Of a stretch of DNA of 64,000 nt, positions 45,088-55,597 are shown piece by piece. The notes below the pieces were generated by a model. It searched no databases. It was not told the origin of the DNA and saw only the letters and a list, made by a program, of their open reading frames with translations. The stretch is taken from positions 62,001-126,000 of the forward strand of contig DATMYA010000018.1 of NCBI GenBank assembly GCA_035561135.1. Direction: 5' to 3'. Position numbers and translations under genes: made by a program. Each line of letters begins with the position of its first letter. Positions within the stretch are counted from its first letter, which is position 1. Source of the DNA: Clostridia bacterium (GTDB taxonomy: Bacteria > Acidobacteriota > Terriglobia > Terriglobales > Acidobacteriaceae).

Positions 45088-46668
45088 ATGGCAACACCAA
45101 CGCTAGAACAACCGAAGATCGCAAAAACCATCGATGAAAAGATCGAGCAACTGCGCGCCAAGCGCGCCGAAGTCCAGCTCGGAGGCGGTCTCGACAAAAT
45201 CGAGAAACAGCACAAGGGTGGAAAACTCACAGCGCGTGAGCGCGTAGAGAAGCTAACCGATCCTGGAAGTTTCCAGGAAATCGGCCTCTTCGCCGAGCAT
45301 CGCTGCACTCTTTTTGGAATGGCCGATAAGCCCATGCCTTCTGAAGGTGTGGTCACCGGTTGCGCCACCATCGACGGCCGTCTCGTTCACCTCGCCAGCC
45401 AGGACTTCACGGTCGCTGGCGGAGCTGCAGGTGAAGTCCATAGCGACAAGATCAGCGAGATGATGCACTGCTCGCTCAAGACCGGGTCCCCGTTCATCTT
45501 CGTCAATGACTCCGGTGGAGCGCGCGTGCAGGAGGGCATCGACAGCCTCTCCGGTTACGGCCGCGTCTTCTACAACAACGTTATGCTCAGCGGAACCGTG
45601 CCGCAGATCTCGCTGATTTGCGGACCCTGCGCCGGCGGTGCCGCATACAGTCCCGCGCTTACCGACTTCATCATTCAGACCAAGGCGGCACAGATGTTCA
45701 TTACCGGCCCCTCGGTCATCAAGCAGGTGACCGGCGAGGTCGTTACGGCTGAAGACCTCGGCGGACCCGTTGCGCAAATGAACAACTCCGGCGTCGTCCA
45801 CTTCATCGCCGAGAACGATGAAGAAGCGCTCTACACCTGCAAGCGGCTTCTCAGCTTCCTGCCTTCGAACAACCTGGAAGATCCGCCGCGGTTGCCGTAC
45901 GAGAATACGCCGGATGACGATCCGGAGATGAACCACCTCGTTCCCGCGGAAACGAAGGTCGGCTACGACGTTCGCAACGTTGTCGCCCGGGTGCTCGACT
46001 TCCACGACTTCCTGGAAATTCAGCCCGGCTTCGCGCCTAACATCGTTATCGGTTTCGGACGCATTCAGGGCCGCTCGGTTGGTATCGTTGCCAACCAGCC
46101 GAACTATCTCGCCGGAGCGCTCGATATCAACGCCAGCGACAAAGCGTCGCGCTTTATCCGCTTCTGCAACGCGTTCAACATCCCGCTCATCACCTTTGTC
46201 GATGTGCCCGGCTTCCTGCCCGGCGTTCAGCAGGAATACGGTGGCATTATTCGCCACGGCGCGAAGATGCTCTTCGCCTACTCGGCCACCACGGTTCCAA
46301 AAATCACGGTCGTGCTACGCAAAGCTTACGGCGGGGCTTATCTCGCCATGTGTGGCAAGGACCTCGGCGCGGACAGAGTGGTTGGATGGCCGACGGCGGA
46401 GATCGCGGTCATGGGTGCTGAAGGTGCGGCAGGGATCGTTTTCCGCCGCGAGATCGAAGCAGCCGACGACAAGAATGCGAAGCGTAAGGAGCTGATCGAT
46501 TTGTATCGCGACACCTTCGCAAATCCATACGTCTCCGCTGGACGCCGTCTCGTTGACGACATCATCGAGCCTTCTGCAACCCGGCGCTATCTCTGCCTGG
46601 CGATTGAGGCCCTGCACGCGAAACGCGAACTGCGTCCGCCGAAGAAGCACGGTCTCATTCCGCTCTAA
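45088..46668 (+). CDS. mmdA: methylmalonyl-CoA carboxyltransferase 12S / acyl-CoA carboxylase beta-type subunit
   Basis: The 526-aa carboxyltransferase has two crotonase-like halves. Typical blocks are DFTVAGGAAGEVHSDKISEM, NDSGGARVQEGIDSLSGYGR, CGPCAGGAAYSPAL, MFITGPSVIKQVTGE, and in the second half FVDVPGFLPGVQQEYGGIIR and KAYGGAYLAM. It exchanges CO2 between propionyl-CoA/methylmalonyl-CoA and carboxybiotin. The ATG follows CAGGAG. With the 5S subunit and the small biotin carrier it forms a transcarboxylase; no biotin carboxylase gene is in the operon. Confidence 0.9.
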   Translation: MATPTLEQPKIAKTIDEKIEQLRAKRAEVQLGGGLDKIEKQHKGGKLTARERVEKLTDPGSFQEIGLFAEHRCTLFGMADKPMPSEGVVTGCATIDGRLVHLASQDFTVAGGAAGEVHSDKISEMMHCSLKTGSPFIFVNDSGGARVQEGIDSLSGYGRVFYNNVMLSGTVPQISLICGPCAGGAAYSPALTDFIIQTKAAQMFITGPSVIKQVTGEVVTAEDLGGPVAQMNNSGVVHFIAENDEEALYTCKRLLSFLPSNNLEDPPRLPYENTPDDDPEMNHLVPAETKVGYDVRNVVARVLDFHDFLEIQPGFAPNIVIGFGRIQGRSVGIVANQPNYLAGALDINASDKASRFIRFCNAFNIPLITFVDVPGFLPGVQQEYGGIIRHGAKMLFAYSATTVPKITVVLRKAYGGAYLAMCGKDLGADRVVGWPTAEIAVMGAEGAAGIVFRREIEAADDKNAKRKELIDLYRDTFANPYVSAGRRLVDDIIEPSATRRYLCLAIEALHAKRELRPPKKHGLIPL

Positions 46669-46692
46669 ACCGAAGGGGACCGCGAGGCGCAT

Positions 46693-47166
46693 ATGACATT
46701 GCTATTGATGGAAGCTGTAACAACCCAGATCGTCGGCTTCGAGCCGTTCTTGCTGCTGCTCGTTGTCATCGGGTGGATCGTCACATATTACGGCACCCGC
46801 AGCATGATGCTGCGCGAGTTCGAGCGCAGGAGCGCGCTGGGAGCGCAATCCGCACGGGCGCAGGAGTCTGCGCCCGTGGCCGCTCCGCAACAGGCGATAG
46901 CGGTGGAGCCTCCGGCTGCCACCGTGCCGGTTGCGAAGTCCGAAACCCCGGCCGCGTCATCGCAGCCGGCCGGAAACAACACGGCCGGAACGAACGAAGT
47001 TACCGAAGAGACGCTGGTGGTGATCGCCGCAGCTGTTGCCGCTTTCCTGGGCAAGCGTGTTCGCGTGCGTCAGGCCAAGCTCATTCAGCCCGCAGGCACT
47101 AGCGCGTGGGCGCAGCAAGGACGCGTTTACGTGCAGGCTTCGCACAATCTCAGCCTGTCGCACTGA
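46693..47166 (+). CDS. OadG/MmdD-like small membrane subunit
   Basis: The 157-aa protein has one membrane helix (about 14-35, VGFEPFLLLLVVIGWIVTYY), an Ala/Pro-rich stretch and a C-terminal helical part ITEE-like: VTEETLVVIAAAVAAFLGKR followed by a VRVRQAKL tail. That pattern is typical of the gamma/delta subunit that holds sodium-pumping decarboxylases together. The beta subunit (a large membrane protein) is absent from this operon, so it may instead anchor the transcarboxylase at the membrane. Confidence 0.72.
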   Translation: MTLLLMEAVTTQIVGFEPFLLLLVVIGWIVTYYGTRSMMLREFERRSALGAQSARAQESAPVAAPQQAIAVEPPAATVPVAKSETPAASSQPAGNNTAGTNEVTEETLVVIAAAVAAFLGKRVRVRQAKLIQPAGTSAWAQQGRVYVQASHNLSLSH

Positions 47167-47205
47167 TTCGCCAGGCTATGCACAAGTTCCAACGAGGAGT
47201 TCTGC

Positions 47206-47607
47206 TTGAAGCTACAAATCGGAATTGAAGGCAAGACCTACGAAGTTGACATCGAGATGCCCGAGGAGGAGTCGGCGGGGCATTCGTATGCCAGTTACCG
47301 TCCATCCTATGCGCCGGCCCCAACGTTTGTGCCGTCAGCGGCACCCGCCGCGGCAGCACCCAAAGCAGCACCCTCGGACGCCAACGTTGATGAAGACAAG
47401 GTGTGCCGCAGTCCGATCGCGGGCATCGTGATTCGCCTTAATGCGCAGATCGGCCAGCAACTTCAGCCCAACGATTTGCTGTTGGTACTCGAAGCAATGA
47501 AGATGGAAACCAATGTGACTGCTCCGGTCGGTGGAAAAATCAAGACCATCAACGTGCAGCCCGGAGATGGCGTTCAAGTTAACCAGGTGCTGGTCGAGTT
47601 CGAATAG
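47206..47607 (+). CDS. biotin carboxyl carrier protein (transcarboxylase 1.3S type)
   Basis: The 133-aa protein has a short N-terminal beta part, a Pro/Ala linker (about 32-60) and a biotinyl domain with Lys99 in EAMKMET. It shuttles the carboxyl group between the 12S and 5S subunits. The start is TTG with GAGGAG 7 bases before it. Confidence 0.92.
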   Translation: MKLQIGIEGKTYEVDIEMPEEESAGHSYASYRPSYAPAPTFVPSAAPAAAAPKAAPSDANVDEDKVCRSPIAGIVIRLNAQIGQQLQPNDLLLVLEAMKMETNVTAPVGGKIKTINVQPGDGVQVNQVLVEFE

Positions 47608-47632
47608 GCTTACTGGCAACAGAGGATTTCAG

Positions 47633-48118
47633 ATGAATGTACCTGCTACGTCGTTCAATGAAGACCTATTGAAGGTCCCAGGCATTTTGTTCTTCGACCA
47701 CCTGGCAATAGCCGTGAAGCATGGCGAGCTTGACCCCCAGGTGAAGGCTTATGCAGCGCTGGGCTTTCGCGAAATTCATCGCGAGGAAGTCTACGGCGGC
47801 GATCAGGTCCGCGAGGCGCTTCTGCAAGTCGGCGACGGCCCCAATCTCATTCAGTTGCTTGAGCCGCTCAGTCCCGAATCGCCCGTACAGAAGCTGCTCG
47901 ACAAGAACGGTGGCCGCGGCGGATTCGCGCACATTGCCTTCCGCGTGCGCAGCGCGCAGGCCGCGTTCGATTACATGAAGAGCGAGGGATTCAATCTCAT
48001 CGACAAAGCGCCGCGTCCTGGATCCCGGGGCACAACTGTATTCTTCGTTCACCCGAAATCGCGCGCAGATGTTCCCTTCGGATTCCTTATCGAAGTCGTC
48101 GAAGACCCCAGAGGCTAA
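47633..48118 (+). CDS. mce: methylmalonyl-CoA epimerase
   Basis: The 161-aa VOC-fold protein interconverts the (R) and (S) forms of methylmalonyl-CoA, needed because the transcarboxylase and mutase use opposite isomers. Marks are FFDHLAIAV with the first metal His, LIQLLEPLSPESPVQKLLDK, GGFAHIAFRV with the next His, and the closing LIEVVEDP with a metal/catalytic Glu. It lies 25 bases after the carrier gene and 2 before mutA. Confidence 0.9.
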   Translation: MNVPATSFNEDLLKVPGILFFDHLAIAVKHGELDPQVKAYAALGFREIHREEVYGGDQVREALLQVGDGPNLIQLLEPLSPESPVQKLLDKNGGRGGFAHIAFRVRSAQAAFDYMKSEGFNLIDKAPRPGSRGTTVFFVHPKSRADVPFGFLIEVVEDPRG

Positions 48119-48120
48119 GA

Positions 48121-50124
48121 ATGAAAGAGGATGATGGGCTCGAGTTGTTGCAGCAATTTTCACCAGTCACAACCGAACAATGGGAAGAAGTAATCCGCAA
48201 GGACTTGAAGGGCGCCGACTATGACAAGAAGCTTGTGTGGCGCTCCGACGAGCAGATCGCTGTAAAGCCCTACTATCGCAGGCAAGATCTCGATGGACTT
48301 GACCGTCAACTGGCGGCAGCGCCCGGTGATTTTCCATTCGTACGCGGCACTCGCTCCACCCCCGGTTGGGCCGTTCGGCAGGAGATCGATGAACTTGACG
48401 TGCGCAAGGCCAATCAATACGCGCGTGAAGCCCTGCGCGGTGGCGCCGACGAGGTCTGCTTTGCTGCAGAGCCATGCGTCGGAGGACTGCGCGGAGTCTC
48501 TGTCCAGACGCTTCAAGATATGAAGCAGTTGCTGGACGAAATTTCTCTCGAACGCGTTCCGCTCCATTTCCGCTCCGGCCGGCTCGCGCTCCCCATGCTC
48601 CTGCTGCTACTGGAAGCAGTTGAAATGCGCGGAGACTTACCGCGCTTGCAGGGCAGCGTTGACTACGATCCGATCACGGATCTTGTTTTAGCCGGTGGAT
48701 CGTCACAGGATCGCAAGCGCATGTTCGACGAAGTAGCGGATGTCGTTCGTCTGTGCCGCACCCGGGCGCAGGCCTTCCGTCCGTTGACCGTCCGAGCCGG
48801 CGACTATCGCGAGTGCGGTGGCACCGTCGTGCAGGAAGTCGCCTTCGCTCTCGGGACAGGGGTGGAATACCTCGCCGAGCTTAGCGCGCGCGGTCTCTCT
48901 GTGGATGACGCGGCTTCATCTCTCGGCTTCTCGCTCACTGCGGGTACGAGCTACTTCTTCGAGATTGCCAAGCTGCGCGCATTCCGTTTGCTGTGGGCGC
49001 GCGCGATTGCTGAATTCAAGCCGTCTACGAAGGAAGCGCTCAAGCCGGTCGTGCACACCCGCACTTCAGAGTGGAGCGCCACGATTTACGATCCGCACGT
49101 CAATGTGCTCCGCGCCACCACCGAAGCCATGTCTGCCGCCGTTGGCGGTTCGGAAGCAGTAACGGTTGTGCCGTTTGATCGGCCTTCCGGGCCTGGCACA
49201 GACCTGTCGCGACGCCTCTCGCGCAACACGCAAACGATCCTCAAGCGCGAAGCATCTCTGGGGCGCTGTGTCGACGCCGCAGCCGGCTCCTACTACATCG
49301 AAACTCTGACCGACTCCATTGCTCGCGCAGCTTGGACACTGTTCCAAAAGATCGAAGCCGCGGGTGGAGTGGTCAAGGCAATTCAAGGCGGTCTCATACA
49401 GCAGCAGGTGCGGGCATCACGCAAGGTCAAGAATGACGCTGTTGCGTCGCGTCGCCGCACGCTTCTGGGGACCAATCATTATCCGAATTCTGGAGAGAGC
49501 GCACTCGCAGCCAACAAGCCAGGCGAGAACGTAACGCCGTTGAAGCGCACGGGAATCGCTGTCGACACGGAATCCGCGAAAGCGATGAAGCAGTTTGCGC
49601 AAGGGCTCGTCGTCGGCGACTTTGTCTCTGCAGCGCCCTTCGTCGTTGAAGTCGAAGCCCTGCAACCGTACCGCGCTGCCCAGCCATATGAATCGTTGCG
49701 CCTGGGGATGGAGCGCTACACGGCCGCTGGTGGACGCGTTCCATGCGTTTATCTGCTCGAGTTCGGCGATCTCAAGATGCGCAAGGCCCGCTCGGGCTTC
49801 GCCGCAAACTTCTTCGGCTGCGGCGGCTTCAACGTTGTGACCGGCACGGGCGAAACGCTGGACGCCTCCGTGCGCGCCGCTATAGACGCGCATGCGGACA
49901 CGATCGTCCTGTGCAGCTCGGACGCAGAATACTTGCAGATCGCAAAACCAATCTGTGAACAGGTTAAGAACGCAGAGAAGCCGGTTCCGGTTCTCATAGC
50001 CGGTTATCCCAGTGAGGCCATCGAGCAATTGCGCGCCGATGGCGTGGTCGACTTCATACACGTTCGCAGCAATGCGCTGGAGGTTCTCAGCGCATGGCAG
50101 CGCAAGCTGGGAGTTGGAGAGTAA
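48121..50124 (+). CDS. mutA: methylmalonyl-CoA mutase small (beta) subunit
   Basis: The 667-aa subunit resembles the catalytic one but is non-catalytic. It has the barrel part ([54 protein letters not shown]) and a C-terminal domain (from about 540) that looks like a cobalamin domain but lacks the DxHxxG histidine motif; it reads [15 protein letters not shown]. It stabilises the mutase heterodimer. It follows the epimerase gene by 2 bases and is 4 bases before mutB. Confidence 0.9.
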   Translation: MKEDDGLELLQQFSPVTTEQWEEVIRKDLKGADYDKKLVWRSDEQIAVKPYYRRQDLDGLDRQLAAAPGDFPFVRGTRSTPGWAVRQEIDELDVRKANQYAREALRGGADEVCFAAEPCVGGLRGVSVQTLQDMKQLLDEISLERVPLHFRSGRLALPMLLLLLEAVEMRGDLPRLQGSVDYDPITDLVLAGGSSQDRKRMFDEVADVVRLCRTRAQAFRPLTVRAGDYRECGGTVVQEVAFALGTGVEYLAELSARGLSVDDAASSLGFSLTAGTSYFFEIAKLRAFRLLWARAIAEFKPSTKEALKPVVHTRTSEWSATIYDPHVNVLRATTEAMSAAVGGSEAVTVVPFDRPSGPGTDLSRRLSRNTQTILKREASLGRCVDAAAGSYYIETLTDSIARAAWTLFQKIEAAGGVVKAIQGGLIQQQVRASRKVKNDAVASRRRTLLGTNHYPNSGESALAANKPGENVTPLKRTGIAVDTESAKAMKQFAQGLVVGDFVSAAPFVVEVEALQPYRAAQPYESLRLGMERYTAAGGRVPCVYLLEFGDLKMRKARSGFAANFFGCGGFNVVTGTGETLDASVRAAIDAHADTIVLCSSDAEYLQIAKPICEQVKNAEKPVPVLIAGYPSEAIEQLRADGVVDFIHVRSNALEVLSAWQRKLGVGE

Positions 50125-50128
50125 AGTC

Positions 50129-52279
50129 ATGCGGCCAGATTTCAGTCACATCGATTACGAGTGCCCATCGCAAACCGGCAGCCCGGCATCAAGGCGCGCC
50201 TCCGAGCCATGGACGACGCCTGAACACATTGACGTACCCGCCTACTTCACGCGAGAGGCGCTCGAGAAGATGGAGCACCTCGACTATGCCGCGGGAGTCG
50301 CGCCGTTTCTACGCGGCCCTTACTCCATGATGTATGCGCTTCAGCCGTGGACTGTCCGCCAGTACGCTGGTTACTCCACGGCCGAAGAGTCCAACGCGTT
50401 CTATCGGCGCAATCTTGCCGCGGGTCAGAAAGGTCTTTCCGTGGCGTTCGATCTCGCGACGCATCGCGGATACGATTCCGATCACGAGCGCGTTGTGGGC
50501 GACGTAGGCAAGGCCGGTGTCGCGATCGACTCGGTGCTCGACATGAAGGTATTGTTCGACCAGATCCCACTCGACCAGATGTCGGTGTCCATGACCATGA
50601 ACGGTGCGGTGTTGCCCATCATGGCGTTCTACATCGTCGCAGCGGAAGAGCAGGGAGTCCCGGCCGAGAAGCTCAGCGGAACCATACAGAACGACATTCT
50701 TAAAGAGTTCATGGTCCGCAACACGTACATCTATCCGCCCACGCCTTCCATGCGCATCATCGGCGACATCTTCCGTTTCTGCTCCGAGCGCATGCCCAAG
50801 TTCAACTTCATCAGCGTAAGCGGCTATCACATGCAGGAAGCCGGGGCCACAGCCGATATCGAGTTGGCCTACACGCTTGCCGATGGTCTTGAATATCTGC
50901 GGACCGGCATTCGCGCCGGACTGGATGTTGACAGCTTCGCGCCGCGCATTTCGTTCTTCTGGGACATCGGCATGAATCACTTCATGGAGATCGCGAAGAT
51001 GCGCGCCGCACGCGTGCTCTGGGCCAAGCTCGTGAAGCAGTTCAATCCCAAGAACCCGAAATCGCTCGCCCTGCGCACACATTCGCAAACTTCCGGCTGG
51101 AGCCTCACCGCGCAGGATCCGTTCAACAACATCATTCGGACCTGCACCGAGGCGTTGGCTGCCGCGCTTGGTCACACACAGTCGCTGCACACGAACGCGC
51201 TTGATGAAGCAATCGCGCTGCCCACGGACTTCTCCGCGCGCATTGCGCGAAACACACAGATATACCTCCAGGAAGAAACCGACATCACCCGTGCCGTCGA
51301 TCCCTGGGCCGGTTCCTACTACGTCGAACACCTCACGCACGAACTCATGCACCGCGCGTGGGGACTCATTCAGGAAGTCGAGCAAGTGGGCGGCATGGTT
51401 AAGGCTATCGAAGCCGGCTTGCCGAAGATGCGCATCGAAGAAGCGGCTGCGCGCAAGCAGGCGCGCATCGATTCCGGCTCGGACGTCATCGTTGGCGTAA
51501 ACGCGTTCGTACTCGAAAAGGAAGCTCCGCTAGACGTGCTCGAAGTCAATAACGCCGCCGTACGCGAAGCGCAGTTGAGCGGATTGGCGAACTTGAAGGC
51601 CGGACGCAGCAGCGCAGAAGTCGAAGCCGCACTGAAGGCACTTACCGAGTCCGCGAAGACCGGAGAGGGAAATCTACTCGCCCTCGCCGTCGATGCCGCA
51701 CGCAAGCGTGCGACCCTGGGCGAAATTTCCTCCGCGCTCGAAACCGTATACGGACGCTACCAGGCCGTAGTACGCTCAATCAGCGGCGTCTACGCAGCCG
51801 AAAGCATGTCTGACGAAAACTTCCAGAAAGCTCGCAAAATGGCCGATGAGTTCGCTGAGGCGGAAGGCCGTCGTCCCCGCATCCTCGTCGCCAAAATGGG
51901 GCAGGACGGGCACGATCGCGGAGCCAAGGTTATCTCGACGGCCTTTGCCGATCTCGGCTTCGACGTTGACATAGGCCCGCTCTTCCAGACTCCTGCCGAA
52001 GTCGCGCGCCACGCCACGGAGAACGATGTGCACGTGCTCGGCGTTTCCACTCTCGCCGGCGGACACAAAACGCTTGTCCCGCAAGTCGTGGAAGAACTGA
52101 AGAAGCTTGGGCGGGAGGACATCATTGTCATCGTTGGTGGCGTCATCCCGGCGCAGGATTATGACTTCCTGTACGAGAGCGGCGCGGCCGGAGTCTTCGG
52201 TCCGGGCACGGTGATTCCGCTGGCGGCGCAGCAGATAATTTCTGTGCTGGCGCACCATGCCGCAGCGGAGCACGCGTAA
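50129..52279 (+). CDS. mutB: methylmalonyl-CoA mutase large (alpha) subunit
   Basis: The 716-aa adenosylcobalamin enzyme interconverts succinyl-CoA and (R)-methylmalonyl-CoA. The TIM barrel (about 40-560) has [55 protein letters not shown]. The cobalamin domain (about 575-716) has the [11 protein letters not shown] motif with the cobalt-ligand His595. The ATG was set after GGAGAG; a longer frame runs back into mutA. It connects propionate metabolism to the TCA cycle. Confidence 0.95.
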   Translation: MRPDFSHIDYECPSQTGSPASRRASEPWTTPEHIDVPAYFTREALEKMEHLDYAAGVAPFLRGPYSMMYALQPWTVRQYAGYSTAEESNAFYRRNLAAGQKGLSVAFDLATHRGYDSDHERVVGDVGKAGVAIDSVLDMKVLFDQIPLDQMSVSMTMNGAVLPIMAFYIVAAEEQGVPAEKLSGTIQNDILKEFMVRNTYIYPPTPSMRIIGDIFRFCSERMPKFNFISVSGYHMQEAGATADIELAYTLADGLEYLRTGIRAGLDVDSFAPRISFFWDIGMNHFMEIAKMRAARVLWAKLVKQFNPKNPKSLALRTHSQTSGWSLTAQDPFNNIIRTCTEALAAALGHTQSLHTNALDEAIALPTDFSARIARNTQIYLQEETDITRAVDPWAGSYYVEHLTHELMHRAWGLIQEVEQVGGMVKAIEAGLPKMRIEEAAARKQARIDSGSDVIVGVNAFVLEKEAPLDVLEVNNAAVREAQLSGLANLKAGRSSAEVEAALKALTESAKTGEGNLLALAVDAARKRATLGEISSALETVYGRYQAVVRSISGVYAAESMSDENFQKARKMADEFAEAEGRRPRILVAKMGQDGHDRGAKVISTAFADLGFDVDIGPLFQTPAEVARHATENDVHVLGVSTLAGGHKTLVPQVVEELKKLGREDIIVIVGGVIPAQDYDFLYESGAAGVFGPGTVIPLAAQQIISVLAHHAAAEHA

Positions 52280-52289
52280 GGAGCGCATC

Positions 52290-53354
52290 GTGAGCGGCGA
52301 CGGCGACTTTCTCATCGTGCAACCTGGCGTTGAACAGCCCTCGTCGCTCAGCGTGAAGAACATCAAGCGCGCACGCAGGCTCAGCGCCCCGGAATACCTC
52401 GAGGGTATCCTGCGAGGCGACCGCGCTGTGCTCGGCCGCGCCATCACGCTCGTTGAAAGCAGTCGCCCGCAAGATCACCAACTCGCGCAAGACCTCCTGC
52501 AACTTTGCCTGCCACACACCGGACGCTCCATTCGCGTCGGCATCACCGGTGTCCCCGGCGCCGGCAAGAGCACATTCATCGAAGCGCTTGGGATGGAGTT
52601 GATCGGCCGAGGCGAAAGAGTGGCCGTGCTCGCCATTGATCCCAGCAGCCAACTCTCTCGCGGCAGCATCTTGGGCGACAAGACGCGCATGGAGCGCCTT
52701 GCCTCCAGCGATAGTGCATTCATACGGCCTTCCCCCTCCGCCGGTTCTCTCGGTGGAGTCGCGCGCCGAACCCGCGAAACCATGCTGCTCTGCGAAGCCG
52801 CTGGTTTTCGTACCGTCTTCATCGAGACCGTTGGCGTAGGTCAATCGGAGACTGCGGTCAACGACATGGTTGACTTCTTTCTCCTGCTCATGCTGGCCGG
52901 CGCAGGAGACGAGCTACAGGGAATCAAGCGTGGCATCATGGAGATGAGCGATCTCATCGCCATCAACAAGGCAGATGGCGAAAACACTGCACGCGCCCGG
53001 CTCGCACGCTGTGAATACGAAACTGCGCTGCACTTGTTCGCAGCGCAACCCAGCGGCTGGACGCCAAAGGTTGTCACCTGCTCGGCGCTGAGCGGATCAG
53101 GTATAGCCGAAATTTGGGATACGGTCCTCGAGCATCAGCGCACAACTCGCGCGAACGGCTACTTCGAGATCCGCCGTCGCACGCAGGTCCGCAACTGGAT
53201 GCAGGAGACAATCGAGCAGGGCTTGCTGGATCACTTCCGAGCGGACCCACGCATCGCGAAAAAGCTTCCAGAGCTGGAAACGGAGGTTGCAGCTGGTCGT
53301 CTCACATCCGCCCGCGCAGCCGAAATTTTACTTGATGTTTTCCGGCGACCCTGA
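52290..53354 (+). CDS. meaB: MeaB/ArgK-type GTPase, mutase chaperone
   Basis: The 354-aa G3E GTPase loads and protects the cobalamin cofactor of methylmalonyl-CoA mutase. Walker A is GVPGAGKST (87-95), followed by AIDPSSQLSRGSILGDKTRM, FIRPSPSAGSLGGVARRT, ETVGVGQSE and NKADG. The GTG start has AAGGAG 6 bases before it; the ATG 33 bases earlier lies inside mutB. It is the last gene of the operon. Confidence 0.92.
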   Translation: MSGDGDFLIVQPGVEQPSSLSVKNIKRARRLSAPEYLEGILRGDRAVLGRAITLVESSRPQDHQLAQDLLQLCLPHTGRSIRVGITGVPGAGKSTFIEALGMELIGRGERVAVLAIDPSSQLSRGSILGDKTRMERLASSDSAFIRPSPSAGSLGGVARRTRETMLLCEAAGFRTVFIETVGVGQSETAVNDMVDFFLLLMLAGAGDELQGIKRGIMEMSDLIAINKADGENTARARLARCEYETALHLFAAQPSGWTPKVVTCSALSGSGIAEIWDTVLEHQRTTRANGYFEIRRRTQVRNWMQETIEQGLLDHFRADPRIAKKLPELETEVAAGRLTSARAAEILLDVFRRP

Positions 53355-53363
53355 GGCAACCTC

Positions 53364-55463
53364 TTACGGCAGTAGCCCGTAGATCACCAACTGACTCTGT
53401 GTGCCGATGAACACTTTTCCGTTCGCGATTGTCGGCACCGCGAAGCGCACAGGCGCGCTCGCCGCAAGATCGCGCGTACTGTTTTGCCTACTGTTATAAA
53501 GCAGCTGCGAAACATTGGAGGCGCTGTAAGCGTGTAGGACGGCTCTGTTCAGCGTCGTGTTGCGCTCGTAGAGCCACACAATTCCATTCGTGCTGCCCTT
53601 GGATGAGATGGACGGCGTTGCTCCCGGGTACTCGAACGTCTTGCTCGACTTCGATGCCGCCGTCGTGTTGATCAGGCCGTTGCTGATCCGGTGAGCCTGC
53701 AAAGGCTTGCTAATCCCGACAAAATACAACGTGCCAAACCAGTAGGCTGGTGTGCTGAAGAGCTTCCCGGCGGCAGTAAAGAACTGAACGACGTCATTGG
53801 TGGACGAATTGAAACGCCCCATGTTGTCGCGGTCGACCAGATATGCGCCGCCACGTTTGCTCCCCGCCAGCGCCAGGTGCGTATGCGCGCCACTCTGGTT
53901 CGGCAACACCAGCACGCCGGTCGAGCCCAGATCCTGGTCATTCACGTTCAGGGTGGACTGGTTGTCAGGCGTAAAGAAATCCGCCACAGAAAGCGCGTTC
54001 GGATTGAGTTTGAGAATGCTGTCGCCGTAGTCGCGTCCGGAAGCGTTTGCTGTAAACGTTCCGTCACCGCTCGCGGTGTACACGAATCCGGCTGCGTCCG
54101 CCGATAGCCCGCCGCCGCTTTGCCATATCGCTCCGCCCTCGCCGTTGGGAGTAATGCAGATCACGCCAATCTGCAAAAGCGTGCTCGCGCTGTAGGCCAT
54201 GATCCATCCGTGGTACGGCTGCTTGTCTCCGTGCGATCCGAACGCGATGTATACGTTGCCGTTGTGCAACAGCAGCCCCGGACGATTCAAATGCCGCAAT
54301 GGGCTGAACGTCAGGTTCCCGCCGCTGCTTCCCACGCCCCTTCCCGGAACAGTGGCGCGAATTTCGACTGGGCCGCCCAGTTTCTCAGCGCCTGTGGTCA
54401 AGCTCAATGCGTGCAGCCGTTGATGATAGGTGCCGTTCTCTTTTGTCGCCACGACAACGTAGAGCGTACTGCTGGCTCTATCGATGACAGGTGTGCCCAC
54501 GATCCCGGTTTCCAGGATTCCACAGCAGCTTGTATCGAAATCGCGAAATGGGATCGTCGTGATCCCCGCGCCGGGATTGATAAAGCTGCGTTTCCAGAGC
54601 GGAGTCGTACTCCGCCTGTCCGCATCGAAGGCGTAAACGCTGTCGTGCAGCGTAGCTACATACACTATGTTGCGAAAGCCCCTGTTTGGAATTGCGACAT
54701 TTGCAACGTAGAGAGGCTGCGCGTACACAAATCCGTCCACCGCATACGAACCCAGTTTGCCGAAGGTCGATGTTTTCACGTTCGAGGGCGACAGTGCGAT
54801 CTCGCCCAGGTTTTGCCCGGTTCGCATCTTGTCATTGTGCGACGTGAAAACGCCCGGATAGTTCGTGACGTAAGCGTTCGCCGAACCGGTCCTTGTGCTG
54901 TCGCTGGTGCTTCGTGCAGTAACGGTGTGCCTACCCTGCACGTGGGGCGGCGTGTAGAGACCTGTGGACGATATGGTTCCTACCGTCGCATTCCCACCGG
55001 CGATGCCGTCTACGGCCCAGGTGACGGACGTTCCAGTCGTGAATTGCTGCTTCTGAGTGAAAGTCAGCGCCACATTGCGCGGTCTCACTGTAAAGCTGCC
55101 CGTTGAGGTCCCACTGCCCACATTCACAAAGATTGTGGATTTAAACGTCGTCGAGCTATTCGCTGCCTGCACTGTCAGCCGACGTGTGCCGGACGGCATC
55201 GAGACAAAAGTATCCAGTTTGCTCGCAGACACCTGAAATTTCTTTACGCCGTCCACATAGATCTGCACGTACTTCACTGTGGTGCTGGAAGTGGTGCCGG
55301 CCACCACGTGTACGGGTGACGTCACGTTGGCGTTATTGGCTGGCGTGCAAATCGTTACAGACGGCGAGACTGTACTCAGGGTGCACTGAGCTGTTGCAAA
55401 ATTTCCCAGGAAAAGCACTGCTGTAGCGAGCGAGGTCAGGCATAGGGTTCGAAGGGGTCGCAT
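53364..55463 (-). CDS. secreted PQQ-like beta-propeller protein with N-terminal Ig-like domain
   Basis: The 699-aa protein has a signal peptide (about 1-26, FLGNFATAQ), then an Ig-like module (about 35-115: NNANVTSPVHVVAGTTSST, QIYVDGVKKFQVSAS, RRLTVQAANSS) like those of the proteins at 10083 and 58330. A second Ig-like domain (about 120-210, TFTQKQQFTTGTSVTWAVDG) and a large propeller of PQQ-like blades follow (IVYVATLHDSVYAFDADRRS, ending VFIGTQSQLVIYGLLP). No haem or PQQ ligands are clear, so enzymatic activity is uncertain. Confidence 0.8.
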   Translation of the reverse strand: MRPLRTLCLTSLATAVLFLGNFATAQCTLSTVSPSVTICTPANNANVTSPVHVVAGTTSSTTVKYVQIYVDGVKKFQVSASKLDTFVSMPSGTRRLTVQAANSSTTFKSTIFVNVGSGTSTGSFTVRPRNVALTFTQKQQFTTGTSVTWAVDGIAGGNATVGTISSTGLYTPPHVQGRHTVTARSTSDSTRTGSANAYVTNYPGVFTSHNDKMRTGQNLGEIALSPSNVKTSTFGKLGSYAVDGFVYAQPLYVANVAIPNRGFRNIVYVATLHDSVYAFDADRRSTTPLWKRSFINPGAGITTIPFRDFDTSCCGILETGIVGTPVIDRASSTLYVVVATKENGTYHQRLHALSLTTGAEKLGGPVEIRATVPGRGVGSSGGNLTFSPLRHLNRPGLLLHNGNVYIAFGSHGDKQPYHGWIMAYSASTLLQIGVICITPNGEGGAIWQSGGGLSADAAGFVYTASGDGTFTANASGRDYGDSILKLNPNALSVADFFTPDNQSTLNVNDQDLGSTGVLVLPNQSGAHTHLALAGSKRGGAYLVDRDNMGRFNSSTNDVVQFFTAAGKLFSTPAYWFGTLYFVGISKPLQAHRISNGLINTTAASKSSKTFEYPGATPSISSKGSTNGIVWLYERNTTLNRAVLHAYSASNVSQLLYNSRQNSTRDLAASAPVRFAVPTIANGKVFIGTQSQLVIYGLLP

Positions 55464-55597
55464 AGTGCGATGGATTGAGCAATCACGGCACCACTGGATA
55501 ATGGCCCTACAACTCAGGGCGTCAGGCGTTTGGAATTCCCAGCGCCTGCCCAACAAGTGAACTGCCGTACTATCGTTGGGCGGCTCGCTGCCCAGAG

